Shown one piece after another: positions 1 through 10,669 of a stretch of DNA of 64,000 nt. The position numbers and the translations under genes are program-made. The notes under the pieces were generated by a model. The model searched no databases. It worked only from the letters and a program-made list of their open reading frames with translations, and was not told the DNA's origin. Every line of letters starts with the position of its first letter. Position 1 is the stretch's first letter. This stretch comes from Polaromonas sp. Its GTDB lineage: Bacteria; Pseudomonadota; Gammaproteobacteria; Burkholderiales; Burkholderiaceae_C. The stretch spans positions 248,001-312,000 of the forward strand of contig JAAFJR010000001.1 of NCBI GenBank assembly GCA_013298945.1, given 5' to 3'.

Positions 1-78
1 AAGCAATATCCAAAAAGTGTTGGTTGGTTCTGGGTTTTACAGGGCGGAGCAGATTCAGTAAGCGCTATCAGTCAGTGC

Positions 79-639
79 TCACAACCAGCGCACACACTCC
101 ACATCCACCGTATTCGCGCCGTCACTCATCATCAGCGCGCCTTCTTGAATCGTCGCCTGCAGTTGCATGCTGCGGGTGGCTAGTTTGGCGAGTTCTTGCG
201 ATTGCAGGGTGGGTACGCGCCAGATTTGCAGGTTTTTAGCGCGGTTAACCTTGTTTTCTAACGCTTTGAACCACACCTCGGCGGCGTGGTTGTAGCAGTA
301 AACCATCGCCACATCGGCCTTGCCACAGGCTTTTAAGATGGGTTTTTCTTCGGGGGCGCCCACTTCTATCCACAACCGCGTCGCTTGGGTGAAGTCGCGC
401 AGCCAGACGTCCGGCTCGTCTGGGTCAGACAAACCCGCGCCAAACGCCAGCGTGCCGTCGCCGCCACACACAGTTTGCAGTTGGTGCGCTTGCAAAGCCA
501 TAGCGACGAGTCGAATCATCATGCGTTCGTCCGTTTCACTCGGATGTCGTGCTAGGGTGAACTGGTGGTCGGCGTAATAGTTGTGGTCAATGTCCGCAAT
601 CGACAAACTGGCCTTAAAGATGGTGGATTTGATGGCCAT
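79..639 (-). CDS. yaeQ: YaeQ family protein
   Basis: A 186-residue protein matching the YaeQ family along its whole length, starting MAIKSTIFKASLSIADID and carrying the family's DHNYYADHQFTLARHPSETD stretch near residues 18-37. YaeQ proteins have a PD-(D/E)XK nuclease-like fold; their role is not settled, and suppression of rfaH haemolysin defects in enterobacteria has been reported. The length is usual for the family, so the gene looks intact. It reads away from purB, with a 45-bp dispersed repeat and a short AT-rich spacer between them. The function beyond the family name is not inferable here. Confidence 0.9.
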   Translation of the reverse strand: MAIKSTIFKASLSIADIDHNYYADHQFTLARHPSETDERMMIRLVAMALQAHQLQTVCGGDGTLAFGAGLSDPDEPDVWLRDFTQATRLWIEVGAPEEKPILKACGKADVAMVYCYNHAAEVWFKALENKVNRAKNLQIWRVPTLQSQELAKLATRSMQLQATIQEGALMMSDGANTVDVECVRWL

Positions 640-696
640 GTTGAAGATTGGATGGGGTTTTGAGATACGTTAAATTCAATAAATACTATCAAAGAG

Positions 697-745
697 TGCT
701 ATAAATAAAATAGCTGTTTAGGCAACAAATATGCCGGCTACAGCC
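697..745 (-). repeat. 45-bp dispersed repeat, copy 1 (intergenic)
   Basis: Read on the minus strand this contains GTAGCCGGCATATTTGTTGC, then the conserved AGCTAT block, and ends ATAGCA. It lies between the yaeQ start and the purB stop. The core is 697-741, with a GGCT flank to 745. In the frame used by coding copies of this family it carries a TAA at codon 8, as the intergenic copies mostly do. Confidence 0.85.
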
Positions 746-769
746 ATTTTTTTATATAAACTATGTGCT

Positions 770-2347
<1,578 letters not shown>

Positions 2348-2386
2348 CTATAGAATGAAGGTCATAGAGACTACTTATTGAACTGA

Positions 2387-3004
2387 ATGTTAAAACTGAT
2401 TGGCGCGACCACCAGCCCCTATGTGCGCAAAGTACGCATTGTGATGGCTGAAAAGAAACTTGAGTACACGTTCGTAGAAGAAAACGTGTGGTCTGCAGAC
2501 ACGACCATCAACCACGCGAACCCGCTGGGCAAAGTGCCTTGCTTAATTTTGGATGCTGGTGAGGCCTTGTTTGACTCCCGCGTCATCGTTGAATACCTCG
2601 ACATTTTGTCCCCAGTCGGTAAGTTGATTCCTGCTTCTGGTCGCGAGCGAGCTGAGGTCAAAACCTGGGAAGCCTTGGCCGATGGTTTGCTCGACGCATC
2701 CATCTTGGCCCGCTTAGAAGCCACTTGGGCAGGTCGCACTGCAGAGCAGCGCAGCCAAGTTTGGATAGACCGCCAGCTGGGCAAAGTGACCGACAGTTTG
2801 AAGGCCATGAGCACTGGCTTGGGCGACAAACCGTTTTGCTCGGGCATTCACCTCAGCTTGGCAGACATTGCGGTGGGCAGCGCCTTGGGTTACCTAGATT
2901 TCCGCTTCCCAGACATCAATTGGCGCAATACCCACCCTAATTTGGCAAAACTGCAAGAAAAGCTGATGCAAAAGCAGAGCTTTATGGATACTGTGCCAGC
3001 TTGA
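2387..3004 (+). CDS. Glutathione S-transferase family protein (YibF-like)
   Basis: A 205-residue soluble GST. The N-terminal thioredoxin-like domain begins MLKLIGATTSPYVRKVRI, with the serine/proline active-site region SPYVRK (residues 10-15), and has the cis-Pro motif KVPCLIL and the glutathione-binding DSRVIVEYLD near residues 63-72. The all-alpha C-terminal domain carries SLADIAVGSAL, the N-capping box region of GSTs. The closest remembered relative is E. coli YibF, of similar length. The physiological substrate cannot be told from sequence. rfaE2 starts 4 nt after its stop, so the two are probably cotranscribed, though no functional link is obvious. Confidence 0.85.
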   Translation: MLKLIGATTSPYVRKVRIVMAEKKLEYTFVEENVWSADTTINHANPLGKVPCLILDAGEALFDSRVIVEYLDILSPVGKLIPASGRERAEVKTWEALADGLLDASILARLEATWAGRTAEQRSQVWIDRQLGKVTDSLKAMSTGLGDKPFCSGIHLSLADIAVGSALGYLDFRFPDINWRNTHPNLAKLQEKLMQKQSFMDTVPA

Positions 3005-3008
3005 TGCT

Positions 3009-3485
3009 GTGACATTCACAGACAAAATCGCCTCCCGCGCAGACGCAAAAGCCCGCGTCGCAGCCCTGCCGCAGCCTGTCGTCTTCACCAACGGTGTGTT
3101 TGACGTGCTGCACGCTGGCCACGTCACCTACCTCGCCCAAGCCCGCAGCTTGGGTGGCAGCTTGGTCGTCGCCCTGAACACCGACGCCTCCGCCAAACGC
3201 CTAGGCAAAGGCCCAGACCGCCCCCTGAACACCGACATAGATCGCGCCACCTTGATTGCCGCACTGGAATCTGTGAGCTTGGTGACCTGGTTTGATGAAG
3301 ACACCCCGCTGGAAATCATCAACGAACTGCGTCCACAAATCATCGTCAAAGGTGGCGATTACGACATGGCGAAGCTGAAAGAAGCGCAGTTGGTAGAAAG
3401 CTACGGCGGCAAAGCACTCGCGCTGCCGTTCGTCGCGGGGTACTCAACCACGGCGTTGGTGGCGAAGATTCGGGCTGGAAGCTGA
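3009..3485 (+). CDS. rfaE2: D-glycero-beta-D-manno-heptose 1-phosphate adenylyltransferase
   Basis: A 158-residue stand-alone version of the C-terminal domain of E. coli HldE. It makes ADP-heptose from heptose-1-phosphate and ATP for the lipopolysaccharide inner core. The cytidylyltransferase-fold motif TNGVFDVLHAGHV is at residues 28-40 and contains the HxGH signature. The start is a GTG at 3009-3011, since no in-frame ATG precedes the fold; it lies 4 nt after the GST stop, so translation may be coupled. The C-terminus (VVAGYSTTALVAKIR) is typical. The kinase half (rfaE1/hldA) is not in this window, as expected for beta-proteobacteria with split genes. Confidence 0.92.
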   Translation: MTFTDKIASRADAKARVAALPQPVVFTNGVFDVLHAGHVTYLAQARSLGGSLVVALNTDASAKRLGKGPDRPLNTDIDRATLIAALESVSLVTWFDEDTPLEIINELRPQIIVKGGDYDMAKLKEAQLVESYGGKALALPFVAGYSTTALVAKIRAGS

Positions 3486-3501
3486 TTTTAGTAGTGTTTT
3501 A

Positions 3502-3550
3502 GGCTGTAGACGGCGTATTTGTTGCCTGAGTAGCTATAAATTAAATAGCA
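3502..3550 (+). repeat. 45-bp dispersed repeat, copy 2 (overlaps glnE 3' end)
   Basis: The core is 3506-3550 (GTAGACGGCGTATTTGTTGC, then GCTATAAATTAAATAGCA). Its last 10 bp form the final codons and the TAA stop of glnE on the opposite strand, so the repeat provides the end of that protein (A-I-stop). Almost identical in sequence to the copy inside rseB. Confidence 0.9.
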
Positions 3551-6297
3551 AATACAGCATCCCAAAGCGCTAACATTGCCGCTTTCTCTGCCAAAAGCTC
3601 GGTCGCTGCCACTTGCGTAGGTGCTTCGTCTAAGCGGGCTAGGTGCTGTACGTGGCGCAGGCTGCGGTAGGCGTTGCCGGCTGCTGCGCCTACGCCGGTG
3701 GGGAGCAATCCTGCCGTTTCTGCTAGTTGCATCAAGGCGATGTTGCCTACATTTCGCTGTAATTCAGGGTGCGCGGCGCTGTGAGCCAAAACGAGGTATT
3801 GCACAGCAAATTCGGCGTCTAGCATGGCGCCGGGGTTGTGTTTCACATCGAAAAAGCCTGCTTTGACAGGGTGGGCAGCGCGGACTTTGTCGCGCATGGC
3901 GATGATTTCTTGCTTCAAAGCGGGTAAATCACGCGGGGCGGAGATAACGTTTTGGCGGACTTGGTCGAACTTCGCTTGCAGGGGCGCAAAACCGGCGACA
4001 AAGCGGGCGCGGGTCATGGCTTGGTGTTCCCAAGTCCACGCAGTGTTGCTGCCGCGCTTTTCTTGGTAATCTGAGAAGGCGGCGAAACTGGTGACCAAGA
4101 GGCCAGAGCCACCGTTGGGGCGCAAGGCGGTGTCGATTTCGAACAAATCGCCTTCAGAGGTCTTGGTGTCCAGCCACGTGATGAGTTTGCGCACCAGTGC
4201 GCTGTATATTTCGCTGGCATTTTCATTGTCGTCTTCGTAGATGAACACGATGTCTAAATCACTGCCGTAACCCAGCTCTTTGCCGCCCAGTTTGCCGTAG
4301 CCGATGATGGCGATTTTGGGCGCATCTAGGTGTTTGGTTTTGTGCCGTTCCCAGCACCACGCCACGGTGATGCGCAGCACAGCGTCGGCTAGGCTGCTCA
4401 AATCATCCGCCACTTGCTCGACGGTGAGCTGGCCTTCTATGTCACGCGCCAAGGTGCGAAACAGCTCGGCATGGTGGGCGCGGCGCAGCAGGTTGAGCAG
4501 TGTCTCAGTATCGTCTTCACCGGTAGATTTCAGTGATTTCAGGCGCAGCGCAAGCTCGGCTTCAAAGGCTGGCGCGTCAAAACGCTCGGTCAACCAAGCG
4601 TCGCCAGCCAGTTCGTCCATCACACCTGGGTGTTGCAGCAAATACTTGGCCGGCCAGCGGGCGCTGCCCAAGAGCTTGAGCAGGCGCTCGTGCACCACGG
4701 GGCGCTCCCACAAGAGGGCGAGGTAGCTTTCACGGCGCAGAAGTGGCTCTAAAAAATCGGCGCTGCGCAGGGCGGCAAGCTCGGTCACGCGGCCTTGTTG
4801 CAGCCACGTTGTGGTGCGCTCTACCAAACGCATCAAGCGGGCTCTGGCGTCTTCGCGCAGGTTGAGCACGCGTGGGTGCTCGGCAAGCTCTGAAACGCGT
4901 TTGTCAAAAGCAGCAGATGAAATGTCTGCTGCAGGTGCTGACAATGTGGCGGGCAAATTGGGTGAATCTTTTGAATTCGATGAATTTGATGAATCTGGGG
5001 AGGGGCAAACCTTGCAAGCTTGCGTACCGCAATCTTTCGCGTTGGTTTGCTGAAAACCGCCAAGAAGTTTGTCAAACTCATTGGCCACCAGCTCGCGATG
5101 GGCGTCTAAATCGGTCAAAAATGCGCAGCTGTCACTGTCACACTCCTTGTAGCCCATGGTTTGCGCAATCCACTGCAAATCGGCATCTTGCGTGGGCATG
5201 GCGTGGGTTTGTTGGTCGTCTAAGTATTGAATGCGGTGTTCTACGCGTCGCAAAAATTCATACGCTTGGCTCAGCGCATCTGCCGTGCTTTGCGGCATCA
5301 AACCGGCATGGGCCACGCGTTGCAAGGCGTCTTGCGTGGGGCGTGTGCGTAGTTCGGGGTATTGCCCAGCGCGTACAACTTGCAAGAGTTGCACGGTAAA
5401 TTCAATCTCGCGTATGCCGCCGCGTGAGAGTTTCACATCATTGGCACGTTCAGGTCGGCCAGCACTGCGGCGGGCAGATTCTTGGCGAATTTGGCGGTGC
5501 AGGGTACGTAGCGATTCAAAAACGTTGTAATCCAAGTATTTTCTGAAGACGAAAGGCAAAACAACATCGCGCAAAGCTTTGGCTGAATTGTTGGCAATGC
5601 AAGCTTGCGGCGCAACCACGCGGCTTTTCAGCCATGCAAAACGCTCCCATTCGCGACCTTGTACCTGCAAATATTGCTCTAAACCAGCCAACGATACCGC
5701 CGCCGGGCCAGAATTACCATGCGGACGCAAAGCCAAATCGACCCGAAAGACAAAACCGTGCTCGGTTGTTGCGCCTACCAAGTCGTAAACGATTTTGACG
5801 GCTTTGCAAAAATACTCATGGTGTGAAATTTTGTTACGACCTTCCACATTACCAGTTGTATCGCCGTCTTGGTCGTAGACGTAAATCAAGTCGATGTCGC
5901 TGGAAACGTTGAGCTCACGTGCCCCCAATTTGCCCATGCCTACCACCCACATTTGCGCGTTGCTGGGTTTGCCGTGCAAAGTATCTAGCTCTTCATAAGC
6001 GGTTTTTAAGGCTATTTCAAGTGCCAATTCGGCCAAGTCAGTGACCGCACGGGTTACCACGCTCAAGGCGACATGTTGTTCGCAATCTAATCGGATGAGT
6101 CTGTGCATCACCAGTTGCCGCAAAATACGCAAAGCCGCGCTGACGTCTAAGCCCGTGCGTTTCAGAGCATCGTAAGTCGTTTGCATGGCATCACGCTGTG
6201 GCTCGCCAAGGGGTAGAGTGAGCAAATAATCTGCGTAGCGCCGGTCAATGCGCTGAAAGAACCGTGAATAGTTGGCAAACTTGAGTGTGTTCGACAT
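3541..6297 (-). CDS. glnE: Bifunctional glutamine synthetase adenylyltransferase / adenylyl-removing enzyme
   Basis: 918 residues, slightly shorter than the E. coli enzyme (946). It attaches and removes AMP on glutamine synthetase in response to PII, linking nitrogen status to GlnA activity. Two nucleotidyltransferase domains are seen, each with the G-x-GKLG-x-(R/K)EL...SD(I/L)D(I/L) signature: GMGKLGARELNVSSDIDLIY near residue 120 (adenylyl removase) and GYGKLGGKELGYGSDLDIVF near residue 660 (adenylyltransferase). The linker between the halves is low-complexity, rich in Ser/Asn (DSSNSSNSKDSP), and preceded by a small cysteine cluster C-x4-C-x2-C. The stop codon lies in a dispersed 45-bp repeat. 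Divergent from yhdP with a very short spacer. Confidence 0.95.
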   Translation of the reverse strand: MSNTLKFANYSRFFQRIDRRYADYLLTLPLGEPQRDAMQTTYDALKRTGLDVSAALRILRQLVMHRLIRLDCEQHVALSVVTRAVTDLAELALEIALKTAYEELDTLHGKPSNAQMWVVGMGKLGARELNVSSDIDLIYVYDQDGDTTGNVEGRNKISHHEYFCKAVKIVYDLVGATTEHGFVFRVDLALRPHGNSGPAAVSLAGLEQYLQVQGREWERFAWLKSRVVAPQACIANNSAKALRDVVLPFVFRKYLDYNVFESLRTLHRQIRQESARRSAGRPERANDVKLSRGGIREIEFTVQLLQVVRAGQYPELRTRPTQDALQRVAHAGLMPQSTADALSQAYEFLRRVEHRIQYLDDQQTHAMPTQDADLQWIAQTMGYKECDSDSCAFLTDLDAHRELVANEFDKLLGGFQQTNAKDCGTQACKVCPSPDSSNSSNSKDSPNLPATLSAPAADISSAAFDKRVSELAEHPRVLNLREDARARLMRLVERTTTWLQQGRVTELAALRSADFLEPLLRRESYLALLWERPVVHERLLKLLGSARWPAKYLLQHPGVMDELAGDAWLTERFDAPAFEAELALRLKSLKSTGEDDTETLLNLLRRAHHAELFRTLARDIEGQLTVEQVADDLSSLADAVLRITVAWCWERHKTKHLDAPKIAIIGYGKLGGKELGYGSDLDIVFIYEDDNENASEIYSALVRKLITWLDTKTSEGDLFEIDTALRPNGGSGLLVTSFAAFSDYQEKRGSNTAWTWEHQAMTRARFVAGFAPLQAKFDQVRQNVISAPRDLPALKQEIIAMRDKVRAAHPVKAGFFDVKHNPGAMLDAEFAVQYLVLAHSAAHPELQRNVGNIALMQLAETAGLLPTGVGAAAGNAYRSLRHVQHLARLDEAPTQVAATELLAEKAAMLALWDAVFAI

Positions 6298-6359
6298 ATT
6301 AAGAAAACATATTAGGAACTATGGTCAAAGCGAGCAGTCATAATTGTGGACTGCAACTT

Positions 6360-9300
6360 ATGAATCAATCTGACCAAGCCTCCCTGAAATTTTGGAAAAT
6401 CACCGCCGCGCTGAGCAAGATCTTGCTGAGCTTGGCTGTAGCTGCTTGGGTGATGTTTGCTTTGGCTTGGATGGCTTTGCATTGGGTGATTGTGCCCCGT
6501 ATTGGCGAACTTCGCCCGCGACTGGAAATTGAAGCCAGCAAAGTGCTGGGTGTTCCTGTAAAAATTGGTGAAATCTCAGCCCAGTCTGTAGGCATTATTC
6601 CTTCGTTTGAACTCAAAGACATTGCTTTGCTGGATGCAGCTGGGCGCGAAGCCTTGAAATTACCACGCATTTTGGCATCAGTCTCGCCCGCATCTTTGCT
6701 GCAATTGAATGTGGAGCAAATTTTGATCGAATCGCCGGAGTTAAACATTCGGCGCGATGCACAGGGTAAATTAACCATTGCAGGTTTAGATTTTTCTAAG
6801 GATGACAAAAAAACGGGTGGTGGCGCAGACTGGTTTTTTTCGCAACCTGAGTTCGCCATTCGCAAAGGCATGGTGCATTGGGTGGATGAAATGCCAAATG
6901 GTGCATTTGGTGTACCACCGCCTTTGACTTTGAGTCAGGTTGATTTTGTATCGCGCAACCCGTTGAACAAGCATGAACTGCGACTGGATGCAACCCCTCC
7001 AGCGGTTTGGGGAGATAGGTTTTCACTGCGTGGTCAATTCACACAATCGCTGTTGTCTGGCGACAAAGGTAATCTCAAAGCATGGACTGGTCAAGTTTTT
7101 GCCGATTTTGCCAAAATTGATGTATCAGAAATCAGCCGTTACATTAAGTTAGATGGTCAGTCTGGACGGGGTGTTGGTGCATTGAAAGCATGGACGAGTA
7201 TTGTCAAAGGCGAGTGGGCTAGCACCACAGCAGATGTTGCCCTTGCACAAGTAGATGCGACCCTGGGCAAAGGTTTAGAACCCTTAGCTTTGCAGTCTAT
7301 GTCTGGACGTTTGATTGGGCGCAAGCTGAAACAAGGTTTTGAGGCATCAACACAAAATTTGCAGTTTCAAACACGAGATGGTGTGCGCTGGCCTGGCGGC
7401 AATCTGCTGTTCTCACAAACTAATCCAACATCGGCCGGTGGTGCAACCGTCGCCAACGGTGGTGCAGAAACATTTGATGCGACACAAAGTATCAACGACT
7501 TTAAGGCGGACAAGTTGGATTTGGCGGTCATTAGTTTGATCGCCAATAAAATTCCTTTGGGCGCTTCAACGCATGAACTACTTAGCAGTTTGGCACCGCA
7601 AGGCGTGATTGAGTCAATCTCTGCGCACTGGAAGGGTTATCCTGATGCTCCCCAAGACCTTAAAGCCAAGGGCGTTATCAAAGGCGTGCAAATTTCATCC
7701 AAACCCAATACCAACCAAATTGGCGAAGGTATTGATAAGCATGACTCGGTAGGACGACCTGGCTTTCGAGGGGCAAGTATTGATTTTGATGTGAGCTCTG
7801 TAGGTGGAAAAGCAAAAATAACGATCGACAAAGGGGCAGTCGATCTGCCTGGAATGTTTAGTGATGCTGTGATACCCGTTGATCAATTGGCTGCTGATGT
7901 CGTTTGGCGTGTGACGCCACTGAAAACATCATCCAATTCAAAAGACAGAAATAAATCAAATCCAAATACGAGCGTAAAAGTAAACGCAGAATCCGCCATA
8001 GATGTGACGGTGAGCAATTTGAGTTTTAAAAATGCAGATGCGCAAGGGTCAGCTCAATTGACTTGGAAAACTAGCGATCCAGCTACTGCTATCAATAAAA
8101 GTAAATTCCCTGGAGTTCTGGATTTAAATGCGAAATTGACAAATGCTGAGTTGAATAAAGTTTCGCGATACCTGCCATTGGGCATCCCTACAGCGGCACG
8201 TGAATATGTGCGAGATTTACTCATCGATGGCAAGGCAAGTGAAGTCGATTTTAAAATCAAGGGGGAGGTTTGGGACATACCTGCTGCAAAAGCGAATCAA
8301 GGCGATTTTAAAATCACAGCAAAATTCAACAATTCACGTGTGGCCTATGTACCCAAACGATTGCAAGATCCTGCTGATCTGCCGTGGCCTGAACTTAGCA
8401 AAGTAGCTGGTGAAATGGTGTTAGATAGAACCAGTTTGAGTATAAAAAGTACGAGCGCTGAAGTGGCTGGTATGCCAAGTATTGCAATTGCGCAGGCTAT
8501 TGTCACTATTCCGGATCTGAAGCTCACTGTTGTTAATGTGAATGCGCAAGGCAAAAGCGCCATGGTAGATATGTTGGGCTTTGTAAATAAGTCGCCCTTG
8601 TATGGCATCACGAGCCAATCGCTAAGCAAAGCAACTTCGACAGGTTCGGGCGACTTTAAAATTGAATTGTCGTTACCGATTGGGGATTTGAACAAGACGC
8701 GCGTCAAAGGCGATATTGTTTTCTTGGGAAACGATGTTCAGATGACACCGCAAACCCCGTTGATTGGTCAAGCCAAAGGCTTGCTGCGTTTCTCTGAAAA
8801 AGGATTTTTGATCAAAGACGCGCAAGCACTGATGTTTGGTGATGCTGTTCGTTTTGACGGTGGGAATTTGAATGCAAATGATCCAGCCCTGAGTCCAACG
8901 GGCAAAGGAGTTGTCATTCGTGGCCAAGGCGTAGCCAGTGCACTTGGTTTGCAGCGTGCTAGCGAGTTAAGTTTTATTCCGCAGTTGGCTAAAAGTGCAT
9001 CTGGGAGTACGGCATACTTTGCTCAGTTACGTTTTGCACACGATCAAACAGAGGTTTCTGTTCAAACCAATTTGCAAGGTTTAGCCTTGACTTTGCCCGC
9101 ACCGTTTAATAAAACTGCGCAAAGTATCTGGCCCTTGAAGTTTGAAAATACACTGGTTGAGTCATCAACCATTCCCGAGCGAGATGGCAAAGTTCGTCTG
9201 AAAGATAGCATTAATTTAAGCGTTGAAAAAATTGCAGATTTCAAACTCATGCGAGATATTAGTGGCAATGTACCAAAAGTCATACGCGGATCCATGAGTG

Positions 9301-10658
9301 TTGGCTTGGATGCAGGGGAGGGAACTCCTGAGCCAAACAATGCTGTCGCAGCCAACGTCAATGTCGATCATTTAGATGTGGATGAATGGTCTAAATTTTT
9401 TGCATCCTTACAAAGCAGCAGTGTCGGCACTGCTGCAAAAGCTGGAGTACAAGCTGCTTCGAATCAGCATGTTTTTGATGATTTGATTCCCTCAACAATG
9501 GCTGTTCGAACAAAAGAATTGATTGTTGAAGGTCGAAAATTTGAAAATGTTGTGATTGGAGGCTCAAGAGAAGGGTCAATTTGGCGCGCCAATATGGAGG
9601 CTAAACAGCTTAGCGGTTATGTGGAATATAGGCAACCTACGGTATCACTATCTACTGGACGCATTTATGCGCGACTTGCGCGGTTAGTGATAGGGGAAGC
9701 ACAAGTCAAAGATGTTGAAAAATTGTTGGATGAACAGCCAGTCAGTATTCCTGCTTTAGATTTGGTGGTTGAAGATTTCGAATTACGAGGTCGGAAATTC
9801 GGAAAAATTGAGATTGATGCGGTTAATCGCCAATCAAATACAAGCGGCACTGCTGACGGTACTCGCGTTTGGCGCTTAAATCGATTGAATGTCACTGTGC
9901 CAGAGGCTAAGTTAACGGCAAATGGCTTTTGGGCCTATCGAGAAGGTTTGCGCGCAGATGCTGCTTCCAAGGGCGATACGACCCTGCTCAACACGCTTGA
10001 ACGTCGTACTACAGGCATAGACTTCAAACTAGATATATCAGATACAGGTCAATTACTGGATCGTTTTGGCTTCAAAGGCGTAGTCCGCAACGGTAAGGGA
10101 AAGCTAGATGGCCAGCTTACTTGGCGTGGCTCACCCTTGGCAATGAATTACCCGACATTAGCTGGGCAGTTTAATATCAATGTCGAGAACGGCCAATTTT
10201 TGAAGGTAGATCCGGGTGCAGCAAAACTGCTGAGCGTGTTGAGTATGCAGTCGATTGCAAAGCGGTTGACATTAGATTTTAGAGATGTATTCAGTGAAGG
10301 TTTTGTATTTGATTTTCTGCGTGGCGATGTGGCTATCGACAAAGGTCTAGCAACGACCAACAACATGCAAATCAGTGGTGTCAATGCAGTTATTTTGATG
10401 GATGGAAAATCCGACATTGCAGCTGGTACGCAAGATATAAGGGTGGTTTATGCGCCCGAGGTAAATGCAGGCGTAGCTTCATTATTGGTTGCTTCTGCGA
10501 TCAATCCTGCTATTGGATTAGGTACATTTTTAGCGCAATTATTTATCCGTGCACCCTTGATTGAGGCGGTGACAAAAGAATTTAAAGTTTATGGAACCTG
10601 GGCTGAGCCTGTTGTGACAGAAGTAAAAAGAACCCCAAGACCAGACATTAAAAAATAA
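6360..10658 (+). CDS. yhdP: YhdP family AsmA-like protein (TIGR02099 type)
   Basis: A giant protein of about 1432 residues with one N-terminal membrane segment (about residues 20-42 of this start, LLSLAVAAWVMFALAWMAL) followed by a long periplasmic body. The C-terminal AsmA-like part ends near AEPVVTEVKRTP, as is usual for YhdP. In E. coli, YhdP, TamB and YdbH are bridge-like proteins moving phospholipids from inner to outer membrane. The frame opens at 6321 with a GTG/ATG-type start, but ATG 6360 (MNQSDQASLKFW) gives a normal N-terminus and leaves about 60 bp to divergent glnE for promoters. A nitrilase-family gene follows after 11 bp, an arrangement known in other Burkholderiales. Confidence 0.9.
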   Translation: MNQSDQASLKFWKITAALSKILLSLAVAAWVMFALAWMALHWVIVPRIGELRPRLEIEASKVLGVPVKIGEISAQSVGIIPSFELKDIALLDAAGREALKLPRILASVSPASLLQLNVEQILIESPELNIRRDAQGKLTIAGLDFSKDDKKTGGGADWFFSQPEFAIRKGMVHWVDEMPNGAFGVPPPLTLSQVDFVSRNPLNKHELRLDATPPAVWGDRFSLRGQFTQSLLSGDKGNLKAWTGQVFADFAKIDVSEISRYIKLDGQSGRGVGALKAWTSIVKGEWASTTADVALAQVDATLGKGLEPLALQSMSGRLIGRKLKQGFEASTQNLQFQTRDGVRWPGGNLLFSQTNPTSAGGATVANGGAETFDATQSINDFKADKLDLAVISLIANKIPLGASTHELLSSLAPQGVIESISAHWKGYPDAPQDLKAKGVIKGVQISSKPNTNQIGEGIDKHDSVGRPGFRGASIDFDVSSVGGKAKITIDKGAVDLPGMFSDAVIPVDQLAADVVWRVTPLKTSSNSKDRNKSNPNTSVKVNAESAIDVTVSNLSFKNADAQGSAQLTWKTSDPATAINKSKFPGVLDLNAKLTNAELNKVSRYLPLGIPTAAREYVRDLLIDGKASEVDFKIKGEVWDIPAAKANQGDFKITAKFNNSRVAYVPKRLQDPADLPWPELSKVAGEMVLDRTSLSIKSTSAEVAGMPSIAIAQAIVTIPDLKLTVVNVNAQGKSAMVDMLGFVNKSPLYGITSQSLSKATSTGSGDFKIELSLPIGDLNKTRVKGDIVFLGNDVQMTPQTPLIGQAKGLLRFSEKGFLIKDAQALMFGDAVRFDGGNLNANDPALSPTGKGVVIRGQGVASALGLQRASELSFIPQLAKSASGSTAYFAQLRFAHDQTEVSVQTNLQGLALTLPAPFNKTAQSIWPLKFENTLVESSTIPERDGKVRLKDSINLSVEKIADFKLMRDISGNVPKVIRGSMSVGLDAGEGTPEPNNAVAANVNVDHLDVDEWSKFFASLQSSSVGTAAKAGVQAASNQHVFDDLIPSTMAVRTKELIVEGRKFENVVIGGSREGSIWRANMEAKQLSGYVEYRQPTVSLSTGRIYARLARLVIGEAQVKDVEKLLDEQPVSIPALDLVVEDFELRGRKFGKIEIDAVNRQSNTSGTADGTRVWRLNRLNVTVPEAKLTANGFWAYREGLRADAASKGDTTLLNTLERRTTGIDFKLDISDTGQLLDRFGFKGVVRNGKGKLDGQLTWRGSPLAMNYPTLAGQFNINVENGQFLKVDPGAAKLLSVLSMQSIAKRLTLDFRDVFSEGFVFDFLRGDVAIDKGLATTNNMQISGVNAVILMDGKSDIAAGTQDIRVVYAPEVNAGVASLLVASAINPAIGLGTFLAQLFIRAPLIEAVTKEFKVYGTWAEPVVTEVKRTPRPDIKK

Positions 10659-10669
10659 GGAGCTGATTC

